Under the pieces are notes generated by a model that searched no databases, was not told the DNA's origin, and saw only the letters and a list, made by a program, of their open reading frames with translations. This document shows, in pieces, positions 33,430 to 45,126 of a DNA stretch of 48,713 nt (position 1 is its first letter; each line of letters begins with the position of its first letter). The translations under genes and the position numbers were made by a program. This stretch comes from Diplocarpon mali (lineage: Eukaryota; Ascomycota; Leotiomycetes; Helotiales; Drepanopezizaceae). The stretch covers positions 1-48,713 of the forward strand of contig JAENRP010000150.1 of NCBI GenBank assembly GCA_024741835.1, read 5' to 3'.

Positions 33430-34261
33430 TATGGAGACCTGAGATGGATAGGTCTTGTGACATATATCATATAATCGACGCAGGATGGTAAGAGGATAAA
33501 AGGGCCATCTTCTATATATAGAGATAGCGCGTATCGCTATAGTACTAAATATACCCTATACTTAGGACTTGTTCCTAATATCTTATTTAAGAGAGCCCGC
33601 TTATAGTGCTTCCTCCTCTTTGTTTTTAAGTCTTCCCTTAGGCCTATTCTTGTGTTATCTCCCCTCTGTTTTATATTAGTGACCTACGCAGGGACCGATT
33701 TCTTGAGATTTCCGTCCTTATACGACCTTATCGATCTCTTAGTTCGCAGATAAGAGACCGGCCTTTAAAATACGTCTTTGAAACACTTATAGCATCTTAA
33801 TCAACTCTAAAAACCTTATCCTTAATTGCCTAGTTACTTAAAACTGTCGATTTTCATTTAGCAACTATTAATAACCTTAGATTTTCCCTTTTCGGCTCTG
33901 CTTCGAAAACCCCTATTTTCTTCCTTAACTCTAAGATTTTCGGAATTTTCGGCTTCTTAGTATAAAAAGTTTAGCAAACCTTATAATAGCAATCTCAAAC
34001 AGCAGTGGTTTCGAGTACTCGAGTAATACCAAGCGCAAACTCTAATCGGAAGTGTCTCCTTAGAATCTTTAGAAATCCGAATCTGATAATTCAGCCGCCT
34101 CGGCTCGATAGAACTTTAAAAACTACCCTAGAATCGTCTCTAGAGACCCCTTTATTCTAAGGACCAATGGGAATTGGCCTAAAGGCTAAGAAGAATCTTA
34201 GATATAAACCTTATCTTAGAAATTTATCTTAGATTAAGTAAACCTTATCTTATTACAATTA
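33430..34261 (+). repeat. Gypsy-B 5' LTR and leader (internal LTR boundary not fixed)
   Basis: Starts TATGGAGACC (probably TGTGGAGACC before RIP) exactly where Gypsy-A homology ends. A TATATATA at 33513-33520 may be the LTR TATA box. The LTR end could be near 33.67-33.70 kb, but without the 3' LTR in the window neither its end nor the primer site can be set. No ORF supported. GC-richer and less AT-biased than the rest. Confidence 0.55.
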
Positions 34262-34346
34262 GTCGCGACGCTCCTATTGACTATTTAGCACCTACTTAGA
34301 ATCTCTTAGTAAACTCGGATTAAACTTTTAGCAGAATCCGGAATTC

Positions 34347-34371
34347 TACTCTTAAGCCTGGCCTATGAGTA
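34347..34371. repeat. 25-bp palindrome near the start of Gag, Gypsy-B
   Basis: ACTCTTAAGCCTGGCC then TATGAGTA. If the Gag frame extends this far, it is read in the minority frame (LLLSLAYE). No A counterpart, as A is cut at the equivalent of 34400. Confidence 0.7.
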
Positions 34372-35355
34372 AGAGGATAAAAAGATATCCTTAAACAACT
34401 TAAGGCCGCTACCTACTTTTTCAATATCGATATTAGAAAATACTAAAAATAATATCAATTTTGAACTTTTTACCAACCCTTTATCTAAATCTTTTCAAAC
34501 TCGTCTTAATTACTCTAAGATTGACTTGGATTTTAAATGTTCTTTAAGCCCTTTTGAATTTCGAAGTACTTCTCTTAGCAACTAATCACGCGATATTAAG
34601 GCTTCCCCTTTGCCTCTTATAAATTCTATTAACCCAGACGGTTAGTATAAAACGATAATAGCCGCATTTAAGGCTATTACTAGCCACTTTCCCCTTTCTA
34701 GTTCTCCTAGTGCTCCTTACTTTATAAGAGCTAATATTATTGATTTCCTTAAGCAATATAAGGAAACTTATTACGATTTTAGTATTCTATAAGCAGATAT
34801 GATTTCTCAGCTCCCTTGCTACTATAACTATATAAGCAAAGATATTATCAAATCCCTCTTTAAATAGAAGACGTATAATTCATAGGAATTCCTTATCAAG
34901 GCTCTTAAGTCTGAATTCTAAGAATTTGATAGATAGCAAATTCGCGATACTCTAGCTTTCTTAAAGGAGTTTGTTCTAATCACTCGAACTCCTAAGGAAC
35001 TTAAGAACTACTATCGGACTTTTACTTATATATCGAATACCTTGATCAGCTAGAAAATACTTAGCGAAGTTGAACGAGGCCGCCTTTTCTTACTCGGATT
35101 ACCTATTGGCCTTCGAAATAAGATCATTAAGCATTTTAGGATCAATAAGCAAGACCTTATAACCTTTGCCTTATTTAAGGAATTCTCGGCCTTTGCTTTA
35201 AAATCAGATCTTAGTAAGAGAACTATTAATACTATAGAATAGGAAAAAGCCCCTACTCCCTCCTATACTAAAGACCTTAAGAGCCTGGTCTAAGAACACT
35301 CGAAAGCTCTAGAAGTTATAAAGGAGGCAAAGAAGAACCTAGTAGTTATACCTTT

Positions 35356-35380
35356 CACTTACGGTCCTAACCTAGGAGTG
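35356..35380. repeat. 25-bp palindrome in Gag, Gypsy-B
   Basis: Read in the main frame as TYGPNLGV inside Gag. Confidence 0.85.
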
Positions 35381-37271
35381 AGATCCAACCTTAGAATTAA
35401 GGAACTTAAGACCTAATTTGCAAAACTTCAAATCTAGAGCTTAGAAACTAGGATTAATAATCTCTTATAAGAAAAATAGCATATTCTGCAATTTAGTAAT
35501 AGGCAAAACTCGGCCACTATAAGCCAACCTAGTAGTTCCTATTACTAGACTCCTACTTCTTATCATTTGGAATAACCAGCTAATATAAGAACTTAACAGT
35601 TAACTAAAGAAGGAGAAATTAATCCTAACTAATACTCTGCTAATATTAATACTATAGGGTATTAAAGGAATAGCAATAGAAGATGACTAACCTGCAACTT
35701 TTGCAATAATGAAAAACCTAACTGCGCTCTATATAAGTATTGCAATAATTGCCCTCTTTTCTATTGTTTTATTAATACTAGGGTTATATATATTAATAAG
35801 TATGGGATACTTTGCATTAGAGATCCTAGGCCAGAAGCTATCCCTATTAAAAAGCACCAAAATCGCTTATAGTTATAGATTGTTTAAATAATAATATATA
35901 GCACAAAATAGGACGAGAATTTAGTCGAACGATAGCGTATTATAAATATAAACGCTAAAATTCCAACTTATATATATATAGGTCCAACTAGCAACCTACC
36001 TAAGGGAGTTCTCAAGGACCCGGCTTCTAACCAAATAGCCACTAAAGTCAGAGGAATCTCTATTTTAAAGTAGGTTAATAATAATATATCTGCTAATATT
36101 AATGCTGCTTCTATATCTAGAAACCCTTAGAATACTTATCGTCCTTTTAGATCTACCACTCCTTTAATACTAATAAAACCAGCCAAAGTCCAAAAATCAA
36201 TGCATATAACTCAGGAATCTCAATATAAAGTCCAAACGCTAAAAGATACCTAATAATCTAAAACCGCAGTAGACAAGGATAAAGCCGATATAGCAGACGA
36301 ATTGATCAGAGATGTAATAGACAAAGATGGCTTTAAGCTTAAAGATCAAGAAGTCGAAGTTATTACGCGGACCTTTGACCTTAAGCGAAAGAGATAGATA
36401 TTAAAACGGGAGAAATTCGTTGATAAATACACCAGTTCAACTGCAATAGAGAAAGCTATAGAGAATGTCATAGCCTAGCAAATTAACCTTACATTTAAAG
36501 ACCTATTTGATTTGATTGGACACTTTAATAAAGTACTAGGAAAGCATATCCTAATTGCCTTTAAAGATTTGAATGATAATAAGGAAATGGAAATTGTAAT
36601 GCGAAAGAACTCTAAGAAGTACTTAGCCTTAATCAAATGTCTTTAAATTGCAGAAGACGAAGGAACCTAGAGGTATTATAACATTATAGCAATAGCTTTA
36701 ATATCTTAGAATATTAATTGAAATTATTTAGCAGTTGCGATAAAAAGCCCTATTGTTATTTGTTTTATAGAAGAATCAGTTAAAGCAAAGGCTCTAATCA
36801 ATTGTGATTTAAAAGTTAATGTAATAACTAGAAAAGTGGCGGAAATGGCTCAATTGACAATTGTTAGCAATTGACTCCTTATTTATTCAACTATCTCTAG
36901 ATTGAAATACAATTTTGATAAATAGGTGAAAAACGTAAAGGTTAGAGTCAGAGGAATCGTTAATTATACTAACTTTCTAGTGATAAAGAATTCTTCAAAT
37001 GATATTCTTTTAAAAATGCCCTTTATTTTAGAATCTTAGCTAATATTTAACTATCTTAGAGATAGGCTTATAAAAGCTAGCCTTTGGAATACAGATCGAT
37101 CCTTAGAAAGACAAATGGTTATCGCAGGAGATATAGCCGAATTCTAGAATAAGGTTTTAAGAAACGATTAGCTAGTATAAGGGCTAGGCTTAATACTAGT
37201 AAAGGAAGGCACCTAGCGAGGAGTTATGGCAAAAGAAAGGTGAGTTTGTCGATTTTAAATAATAGTGATTT

Positions 37272-37296
37272 GACTCGCGGTCTTAGACTAAGAGTC
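37272..37296. repeat. 25-bp palindrome at the start of the RT frame, Gypsy-B
   Basis: Main-frame reading TRGLRLRV, about 30 nt after the stop of Gag-protease. Confidence 0.85.
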
Positions 37297-37433
37297 AAAT
37301 CTAGAATTTTGAAAAATAGTGCAATCGGCGTTTTATTAGCTTAACAATTAAGAAAAAAGAAAAATAAGGTAGAGAAGAGAGTTCGTTTTACAAATCTTAA
37401 TAATTTACTAATCATTTTGAAAAACTTAAAAAC

Positions 37434-37458
37434 CACTTATAGGCTGGACCTGCGAGTG
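37434..37458. repeat. 25-bp palindrome upstream of RT, Gypsy-B
   Basis: Main-frame reading TYRLDLRV. Confidence 0.8.
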
Positions 37459-39400
37459 AAAAATAATAAAATTACTAATGATATTTCTATCTACGCACTT
37501 TAAATTAACGACTTAGAAAATCTTTTATTTATTTTTAAAAAGGAAAATTCGGACCGTTTTATAGGATTTAATAAAAAAGGAAAGAAGCAAAGAAGCATAG
37601 TACTAGCTAATATTCAAACTATATATAAAAGCAAGGCCGATAAAGTATAATCGGTAGATTAGGGAATCTCTAATGGCTTAAAGCCTAGAGGATTGGATGA
37701 TTGGTTTGAATAAGACGAGAAGCTTCGACCTTTAAAGCCGGGTGGCAAATTCGATAAGTTTATTATAAGTAGATTTTCTAATAAACCTATCGGATATCGA
37801 TTAATAAAAGAACGTTTCAATATGTTGAAAATTGGCAAAGACTTAATAGAGTAAGAACGCAAACTATTTTATAAAACCTTAATAAATTGAGAGGACGCCT
37901 TAGCTTTTGACTAAACGGAACTTAGCCAGATTCAAGAAGAGGTTACGCCTTATATTAAGATTAGGATAATACCTTATAAAGCTTAGTAAGAGAAAACATT
38001 CAGGGTCTCTAAAGCTCTTTAAGAAAAGGTAATTGAAATGTTAAAGGATAGGCTGAAGTAAGGTGTTCTCGAGTTTTGTAATAGCCCTTATAGGAACAAA
38101 TAGTTCTTAATTGCTAAGAAAGAGAAGGGAACTTATAGACTAATAATAGCAGTAGTAGAGATGAACTGAGTAACTATTAAAGATGCTAACGTTCCTTTAA
38201 ATATAGATAAGTTCTTAAATAAATTCGTAGGATTAACCCGCAGCTCTCTTATTAACTTCTTCTCTAAATATAACCAATTCATTCTTGATGTTAAATCGAA
38301 AGATATAATAGCAATTCAAACCCCTCTTAAGCTACTTCAGATAATAAGATTACCTTAAGGGGCTATAAATTCGATCGCTCAATTTGTTTAAGTAATCTAT
38401 AAGATACTAGTAGATTGCATACCTAATATTGCATTCCTTTATATAGATGATATAGGAGTAAAAGGATCAAGATTATTCTATAACTATAAAGAAGTTCTTC
38501 CTAGCATATAACAATTTATAATAGAATATATTCAAAACCTAGATTAGGTACTTATACAATTCGAAAGGGCAGAAGCAATAGTCAGTCCGAAGTTATAATA
38601 CTATCTTCCATTGATGGAAATTATTAGTTTCATTACTAATTCTAATGGCCGAAGTCCTTAAAGGGCTAAAGTACTTAAAATCGATAAATAGAAGAGGTAT
38701 TATAATATAGCAGAAGCTCGCGCGTTTATTAGTATTATAGTATACTATCGCATTTGAATTAAGGATTTTACTAAAAAGGCAGCACCTATTTACTCCTTGT
38801 TTTGGAAAGGGGCTGAGTTTCAGTAAGAGGAACCCCAAATAGAGGCTATAAAACAACTGAAGCAAGCGTTGCTTAAGGCGCTATATCTGATCAAAATAGA
38901 CTATAGAGCTGACGCTAGGCCAATTATACTAATAGTTAACGCAAGCTTAATCAGATAGGGTGCTATCCTTTAATAAGCTAATAGCTAGTAGAAAAGACAT
39001 CTAGCTTGCTTTAAAAGTAGTCTTTAGAATCCAGCGGAGATAAAGTATAATGCTATTAAATAGGAATGCAAAGGCGCCTTAAAGGCAATGAAAAAGATGA
39101 GAAGCGACCTTTACAGCACTTACTTCATCCTTAAAACTAATGCTAAAGTGCTAGTAGAACAATTGAATAGCGCTGCAAGCGACCTACTAAGAGCCTTGCT
39201 AATAAAGTGGATTGCTTAGATAAGACTAATGGACTTTGAAGTCAAACACATTTTAAAAACAAAAAACACCGCTACTAATAGCCTTTTAAGAAGAGCTCGC
39301 CCTTACCCCTTTGATTTAATTAAAGAAGATGAAACAGATATTAATAAGTGGGTAAAGAACAAAGTTGGTTATCTATTAATATATTGCCTTAAAGGGACTC

Positions 39401-39425
39401 GACTCGCGGTCCTGGCCCGCGAGTC
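39401..39425. repeat. 25-bp palindrome between RNase H and integrase, Gypsy-B
   Basis: Best preserved copy: perfect 9-bp arms GACTCGCGG and CCGCGAGTC. Read by Pol in a different frame as RLAVLARES, without a stop. Confidence 0.95.
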
Positions 39426-40835
39426 AAATAAGAGAATTTTATCACCTAACTACTTAAGTGACTCTAAGGAAATCGCAAAATTTTTAGTTATACTTAAACG
39501 ACTAAAGACAATTCCTCTTAAGGATTTTCAGAAGTTTAAAGCTAAAGCTCTGATTTATCTAGTGCAAGGATAGCGATTGTTTAAAAGGAGCGATAACTCA
39601 TTTCCTATATAGCTCTATATAGATGATAACAAACTGCAAGCTAAAGCTATTTAAAATATTTATAAGGAAACTGGCTATTAAAGAGCTAAGTCCACCTACT
39701 ACTGACTCTTAAGGAAATTCTTTTAAAAGGGTTCTTTTAAGGATTGCAAAGCCTTTATGAAAAGTTGCGTCTCCTATTAGAAACGAAAACCTAGTTGTAA
39801 AGAGAATCCCCTGTTCCTAACCTAGCTATTAGGCCTTTTCTATAAAGTCAGTCTCAATATTATATAAGTACTAATAATCGAAAATGAGATTATATATTTT
39901 GTTTTAGTAAAAGAAGACCTATTAGGATGGCTTAAAGGACGACCTTTAAGATCTGCTAACTCTGAATCTATTGCAAAGTTCCTTTAAGAAGACGTAGTCT
40001 ATCGCTATAGACTTTTTAGCAAACTAACTATTAATAGAGGCCTGGAAAATAAAGGAGTGGTTAAAGCTTTTTTGCGAAAATATAGCATCAAACGGGTTCA
40101 AATCTTAGTATATAACTTAAAAGTTAATGGAGTAGTAGAGCGAGGATATCGCGACATTCTTAATAGGCTATTTAAAGTTACCTATAGAGGATTTAAAAAT
40201 TAAATAAAACACTTTTATAAAATACTCTTTACTTATCGAATAATAATTTACAAACTGACTAGAGTTATACTATTTTTCCTTATCTATAGTAGAGAGGCAT
40301 AGCTCCCTCTTAAATCCTAATAGCCTATTTGGAGATTGTTCGACTATAGTCAAATTCAGAACTGTTCCGATTTGCTTGCAATAAGATGCCGACAACTTAA
40401 GCTCTGAGATATAGATATAGAGGAAATCATTCTGCGAAAGAAACGATATTAGGAAAAAGCTAAGGAAGCATAGGCTGCTTCTAAAGTACTTAAAACGCAC
40501 CCTATTCGAAAAGATGATCTCGTCCTAGTCTACGACGTTATAAGAAGTATTAATATATTAGCTAATACCAAACTTGACTATCGATAGCTTAGTCTATTTA
40601 AGGTTAAATCTGAGTAGAAAGAAAAGGGATACTATTCTCTTTAGGAACTTGATGGAGTTGATATTAAAGGAACCTTTATAGCTAACTGACTAAAGCGCTT
40701 TTATTAATGCAATTAGACCTTATTCCCCTTAGAAGATGAATCAGAAATTGATATAACCTCCGAATCTTCTATAGGAACCGACGGCGATATAAGCAATTTT
40801 GAACCCTTGGACGAAGACTAAAATTTTTCCAACTT

Positions 40836-40860
40836 AACCCGTAAGCCGGTCCTACGAGTG
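40836..40860. repeat. 25-bp palindrome near Pol C-terminus, Gypsy-B
   Basis: Main-frame reading TRKPVLRV. Confidence 0.85.
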
Positions 40861-40884
40861 AAGAATGTTAAAATACCTAACTAA

Positions 40885-41252
40885 TCGCGACCCTAAGTCA
40901 TTATTTTTAAAATATCCGAAGAACGTAAATAGGAATACTAAACGATTTCCTAGCCTATTAATTGTCCTACCTTCTTATAATCCTTATTTTTATATTTTCA
41001 GCAAGGTCGCCTCCTTTATTGTTTAGGATATGGATCTTTTAGGATCACCTTAAATTCTTGCTTGCTTTGACTTATTTTGCATTTTTGATATTAGCCTTTA
41101 ATTATAGTATTCCTATTACTTTCCTTGAATAATAAATAAAAAGTCCAATTCCTTAATATATATATAGTAAACCTATTGCAGCTTGTATGCCCTTTTAATT
41201 TTTATACCCTATTGAACTCTCTTATTTATAATCCCTATCTTTTATAAGTAAT
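40885..41252 (+). other. Pol-ORF3 spacer of Gypsy-B
   Basis: About 370 bp with no motif recognised. If stops are ignored, Pol might extend to about 41.0 kb, but a one-base indel relative to A speaks against conserved coding throughout. It may hold signals for ORF3 expression. Confidence 0.45.
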
Positions 41253-42097
41253 ATGCCTTTAAAGAACTTATAAATGGTTTTGTCTACTGCAATAGGGGAT
41301 AAACAAACACTAGTTATAAACTTCTCTTAAGATAGTAGAGCTATTGCATCGTTAGAGAGCTTTAAATCGACCTACGCAGCCTTAGGAGATATAGAGTAAT
41401 AAAAACTCCTTTTAGCTTACGCAAATGCTATTAATAACCTTTTAACCCAAGTGGCCCCCGGAATTCTCCAATTTGACGACTTCTTAACCGAAGAATTAAG
41501 ACTAAAGGGAATCTCTAGAGAGGAATTCTTGGCCGACGCAGATTAATATATAACCTTGGCTAATACTTTTAAAACGGCCTAAGATAAAAAAGAAGAATCT
41601 ATTTAACAACTGGATAATTTAGCTATTAATAAGAGAGAACTCCTATTTCGTTCGCGCTTCTTAACAAATATTAATTCTAATAATAGAAGACGAGTGTTAT
41701 TAAAAATTCTTAAGGAAAATACTCCTACTGCTAGAGCTATTCAGATTCTTAATTTCTTTATCATTTAGGAAGGAGTAGTAAAATTCCGAGGCAATCGAAT
41801 TCGCGGTCGCAGATTTATAGGCCTATCTAATGCAGTACTTATAGCAGCTGATAGGTCTATGAAAAGATCAAATTGGGCTGCAGATATTACCCTACTTAAT
41901 AGTACTATTATTAATATGCTAGGGCTTTGCGCTTTTGCTTATAGTTTGCTTATCTTAAGAGAGAACTGGACTCCTATGCTAGGATTTGGATAAGATTTCT
42001 TTAATAATAAAGAAGGGAATTGGTTATTTGTAGTTAAGCCTGCTTTAAAATTCGCTTCTTAGCTTAAAGATACAATAAGTGCTAAACTATATAATTT

Positions 42098-42122
42098 GAC
42101 TTGCGGTCTTAGACTAGGAGTT
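42098..42122. repeat. 25-bp palindrome, ORF3 N-terminal site
   Basis: TCGGTC-like core with GACTTGCGG arm; reads TCGLRLGV in frame. Confidence 0.85.
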
Positions 42123-43483
42123 AGAAACGAGAATTTTGGAACTGGACTTAACCTGCCTTTTGTTAAAATGATTCTAGAAACTGCTGCCGAATAAACTGCC
42201 TAAACGCTTAGCGCAGTCTCTTTAGAATTTTCGGAATCTTTAAAGGACTCTCCTTTAGTTAAACGACCAATTTTAATTCAACCTTTAAGAAGGATGGATC
42301 GTTCGATAGCCACCTTAGCTAATCTGCAATTTGAAACTAAAGGATTGCGCGCCTATTTGGACTCCTTCCTTAACAACTTGAAAGAGCTAGTTCTTAACTT
42401 CTTTGTATCTATATACAATCGCTTTAAAAACGATAATGCAAGGGAAGACCCTATTTCTACTGCTCTAGAGACAACTAGGAGAGCTATTAGATAGATTTAA
42501 TAGCTTATCTTAGATGAGTTCGCCCCTATAGATATTGTTTAATTCTTTATTAATTATAGAAGTTAAGAAGCTAGTCTCTTGGATGCTAAGCGAGACTATT
42601 TTATCTTGCGAGAAAGAGAACGCAAAGAGGAATCTATTAATTAGGATATTTGTAATTATAGCAATATGCCTCAATCGGTCATTCTCAACCTTGAGCTTAG
42701 AGAACGATATGATATTCAGGTGTCCTTTGTAATAAAAACTCGCTTTTGACAGTATCTTCTTAGTGTAAGAGTCGAAGGGAGAAGACTTTGCGACCTTTAT
42801 ATTCGCTCTCTTTCGGTTTACTATAGTCTCAATTATAAAGGATTTAATATTAACAAAACTATTAAATACCTCGAACTTCTCCATACGGCAGAAGATATTG
42901 ATCTTTTTCTAATCCACTCTAATAATTAATTCTTTATCTCTTTAAAGATACGCAAATCTAACCTATTAATAATAGAGGCATCTTTAAGTGCTATAAAATT
43001 CAAGGCTGATCCTAAAGCCTTAAAGGCGTTAGAGCCGATTGAATGGAACAATTCTTTCTTTTCAATATTATTAAGTAATAAATAGCAAGAGGAAATAGAG
43101 GAAGAAGGGTCAATTGTAATGCCTGAACCCTTCGGATATTGCTTCCTAACCGACAATTTTACTACTGATAATAGTGCTTTTATAGGTATATTCCTCTCTA
43201 TTATAAGATAAGAAGTAAAGATATATCTTTATCACTTCCGCCTTATGGATAGCGCAACCTCTATACCTTCTTATTTTCTTTATAATATGATATTCAGTCT
43301 CACTTAATAAGTCCTTCGAATGCACTATAGACTCTACCTCTTAGCTATAATAGCAAGAAGCAGAGGAACCTATTAGCTTATGGCCTACCTCGAACCTCTC
43401 TAATTGATTGGCCTTGGTCTTTACAATTAAGTCGTTTCGATAAAGAGAGATGCAAGTGCTGCTAATAAAGAAATTCCGATTTT

Positions 43484-43508
43484 CACTCGCGGTCCTAGCC
43501 CGCGAGTC
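43484..43508. repeat. 25-bp palindrome, ORF3 middle site
   Basis: CACTCGCGG and CCGCGAGTC arms, nearly perfect; reads TRGPSPRV in frame. Confidence 0.92.
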
Positions 43509-44368
43509 AATTTTATTAGAAAGCAAATCTTGGATTATCAGATCCTACCGATCGGATAAGGGCCAGCTTCTAGAAGCCTTAATAGGTAGGTCAGCTTTTA
43601 GTTAAATATGAAACTCACTCTATCTGCGAAGAAGATAAGTCGATAGACTTCCTAAGCACTTAATTCAAAATCTCAACTAGCTTAAATGATTGTAAAATTG
43701 AAGCGAAAGGAGATCTTACGACCTATTACTAATAATAGTAATCCAATTATAGTAATAACGAAATAGGGATACCTCCTTGAAATGCTTTCGGACAATTCTT
43801 ATAGGACTAGTGGTTTCATAGCCTTTTGCAATAACTATACGGCTGTCTGCAATAAGAATACCTTAGAAAATAAGACTCAAATCTCTAATCTTATCTTTTC
43901 AATCTCTGCTCTAAAGCAACCTCTAGTACCTCAATAGATTAACGCAAGCAGAACCACTATACCTTTCAAGGCAGCTTTCCATCTTAAGAACTGCGGCAGC
44001 CTCTTTAAAGCTATTATTAGTCGACGCTCTTAAACGGATCCCTTTATTATAATCGAAGTATAGGAGTTGTTCCTTCTTAATAAGGATAAATTGAAAATCC
44101 ACCTTGCAGAATATAATTAAAAACTCTTTAATGCCCTTGTTAAGGCCTAGACGAATATTATAAATACTAAGTCGCTTCTTTATAGACTTAAGTCTTAGGA
44201 ATAACGCGATAAAGTAAATGCTATCTAAGAGCCTAATGCACTAATTGATAAAGGCATTATTATAAGAAAATTCGGAAAAGAGATAAACCGAGACGCTAGT
44301 ATAGTATTAGACCCTGATTTAGAAACTAATTCCCTGTTTTTACCCTTAAGCTTAGAAACGCTAAGACT

Positions 44369-44393
44369 GACTCGCAAGCCCGGCCCGCGAGTG
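44369..44393. repeat. 25-bp palindrome, ORF3 C-terminal site
   Basis: GACTCGCAAG and CCCGCGAGTG arms; reads TRKPGPRV in frame. Confidence 0.92.
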
Positions 44394-44570
44394 AGGTTGG
44401 ACTCAGCTGGCTTAAGCCTATAAGATAGTTCAGATGAACCTCGGTCACTAAATCTGGGGGTACTAATAGAAGATCCTTTGAGAGAGGTCCCCGAAGCTGA
44501 GAAATCACCAAGAAGTAAGAACCAACGCAAGAGAAGAAGACTCCGAAGTGATAATAGAACTGACAATTGA

Positions 44571-45126
44571 GTCGACTCGATCTAGAGAATTATAATCTAC
44601 CCCCCTTTAAAAACCATTTAAAAAGATTACAGATTATAGTTGAATTTTTTAAGATTATCTACTTTCTATATACCTGCACCCCTTTATTCTCAACCTATTG
44701 TTCTATTCTATACATATTCTTTATTTACTTTACTTTTTATATAATTTATTCTTTAATTATTCCCTTTATATGCAACTTTCTAACACTTACCTTTGAAATG
44801 TCGACCTTACCTTTGATAATTGTCATTTACTAATTATAGGTCCTTATATGCATTATACCCCACTTTTGTTCCTACTTCCAGCCTCTTTATGCCCACTTTT
44901 CCTTTGTACACTAGTGCGACTCCAAACTCTATAAATAAGCCTCTCCCTATACTACGATTTTACTTTTTTTACTTCTCTTTTCAACCCTACCAGACCTATA
45001 ACATTAGCACTACTACTATTGTCTTTCTAATATCAATCTTTTTAAGTATAAGTCTACTGTATCGTTAATCTTTCTTAAATAATCATCTCTTTGTTTAGAG
45101 CTACCTCCCCTGCTAAATAATTCATT
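44571..45126 (+). other. ORF3-ORF4 spacer of Gypsy-B
   Basis: About 550 bp, pyrimidine-rich on the plus strand. The insertion point of Copia-1 in Gypsy-A corresponds to about 44.76 kb. Short open stretches here are in no conserved frame. Possibly a promoter for ORF4; no element firmly identified. Confidence 0.5.

Larger units (their letters stand above)
34262..37243 (+). pseudogene. Gypsy-B Gag-protease polyprotein, RIP-degraded
   Basis: One frame from about 34.26 kb (true start unclear, no ATG found) to TGA at 37241-37243. Gag shows SHFPLSSSPSAPYFIRANII, then DTLAFLKEFVLITRTPKEL and ERGRLFLLGLPIGLRNKIIK, in the style of fungal Gypsy Gag. The Cys-rich motif CNFCNNEKPNC starts at 35693 (CX2CX6C, further Cys after it) in place of the usual CCHC knuckle. 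A charged linker follows (VEVITRTFDLKRKR). The protease motif ALINCDLKVNVITRKVA lies at about 36791-36840, where Asn stands for the catalytic Asp that Gypsy-A still has; NDILLKMPFI is the second half of the protease fold. Relatively few stops. A palindrome is in frame at 35356. The next frame, RT-integrase, overlaps by about 160 nt in -1. Confidence 0.82.
37081..40884 (+). pseudogene. Gypsy-B RT-RNase H-integrase polyprotein, RIP-degraded
   Basis: Open in the -1 frame relative to Gag-protease. The stop upstream (TAG 37078-37080) is shared with A and the overlap with Gag-protease is 37081-37240. RT: KFIISRFSNKPIGYRLIKER, then EKVIEMLKDRLK, GVLEFCNSPYRNKWFLIAKK-like and YIDDIGVKG with YIDD at 38440-38451. 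RNase H about 38.75-39.3 kb (ILIVNAS for a V-D-A-S motif, then KYNAIK and LIKWIA). Integrase about 39.55-40.5 kb: SLNII (D to N) near 39.85 kb, KLTINRGLENKG (D to N) near 40.03 kb and VVERG near 40.14 kb form the D,D-35-E core. The C-terminal part has LVLVYDVIRS and an acidic tail, with palindrome 40836-40860 in frame. Palindromes also at 37272, 37434 and 39401. Confidence 0.9.
41253..44570 (+). pseudogene. ORF3 of Gypsy-B: unknown protein, paralogue of ORF4
   Basis: 1105 codons from ATG at 41253 to TGA at 44568-44570, interrupted by RIP stops but in one frame throughout. Start and length equal those of the Gypsy-A copy. Landmarks by residue: FDDFLTEELRLKGI near 74, NRIRGRRFIGLSNAV near 183, LNSTIINMLGL near 220, YLDSFLNNLKELVLNFF near 365, FFINYRS near 430, YNMIFSL then LRMHYRLYLLA near 680-700, and a Lys/Arg-rich end (QRKRRRLRSD). 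No signal peptide, membrane span or catalytic motif is evident. Palindromes encode residues near 283 (TCGLRLGV), 745 (TRGPSPRV) and 1040 (TRKPGPRV). The same landmarks recur in ORF4, so the two arose by duplication. An env-like, structural or recombination role cannot be told from this sequence. Confidence 0.8.

Noticed and set aside
33680..33710. Primer site for Gypsy-B near GTGACCTACGCAGGGACC
   Set aside because: It could match a tRNA 3' end if the preceding TA is a changed TG, but the T-loop part does not fit well and the LTR end is not known without the 3' LTR.
35709..35891. Short hydrophobic plus-strand ORF that looks like a membrane peptide
   Set aside because: It overlaps the Gag-protease frame just after the Cys-rich motif in another frame. 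The hydrophobicity comes from AT-rich RIP sequence (Ile, Leu, Tyr codons).
42510..42884. Minus-strand 124-codon ORF
   Set aside because: It is the shadow of ORF3, whose plus-strand frame carries the ORF4-like landmarks and the in-frame palindromes.
44567..45068. Two plus-strand ORFs of 82-88 codons between ORF3 and ORF4
   Set aside because: They lie in the AT-rich spacer, have skewed composition (Phe, Tyr, Ile, Ser), and no frame conservation with Gypsy-A is apparent.
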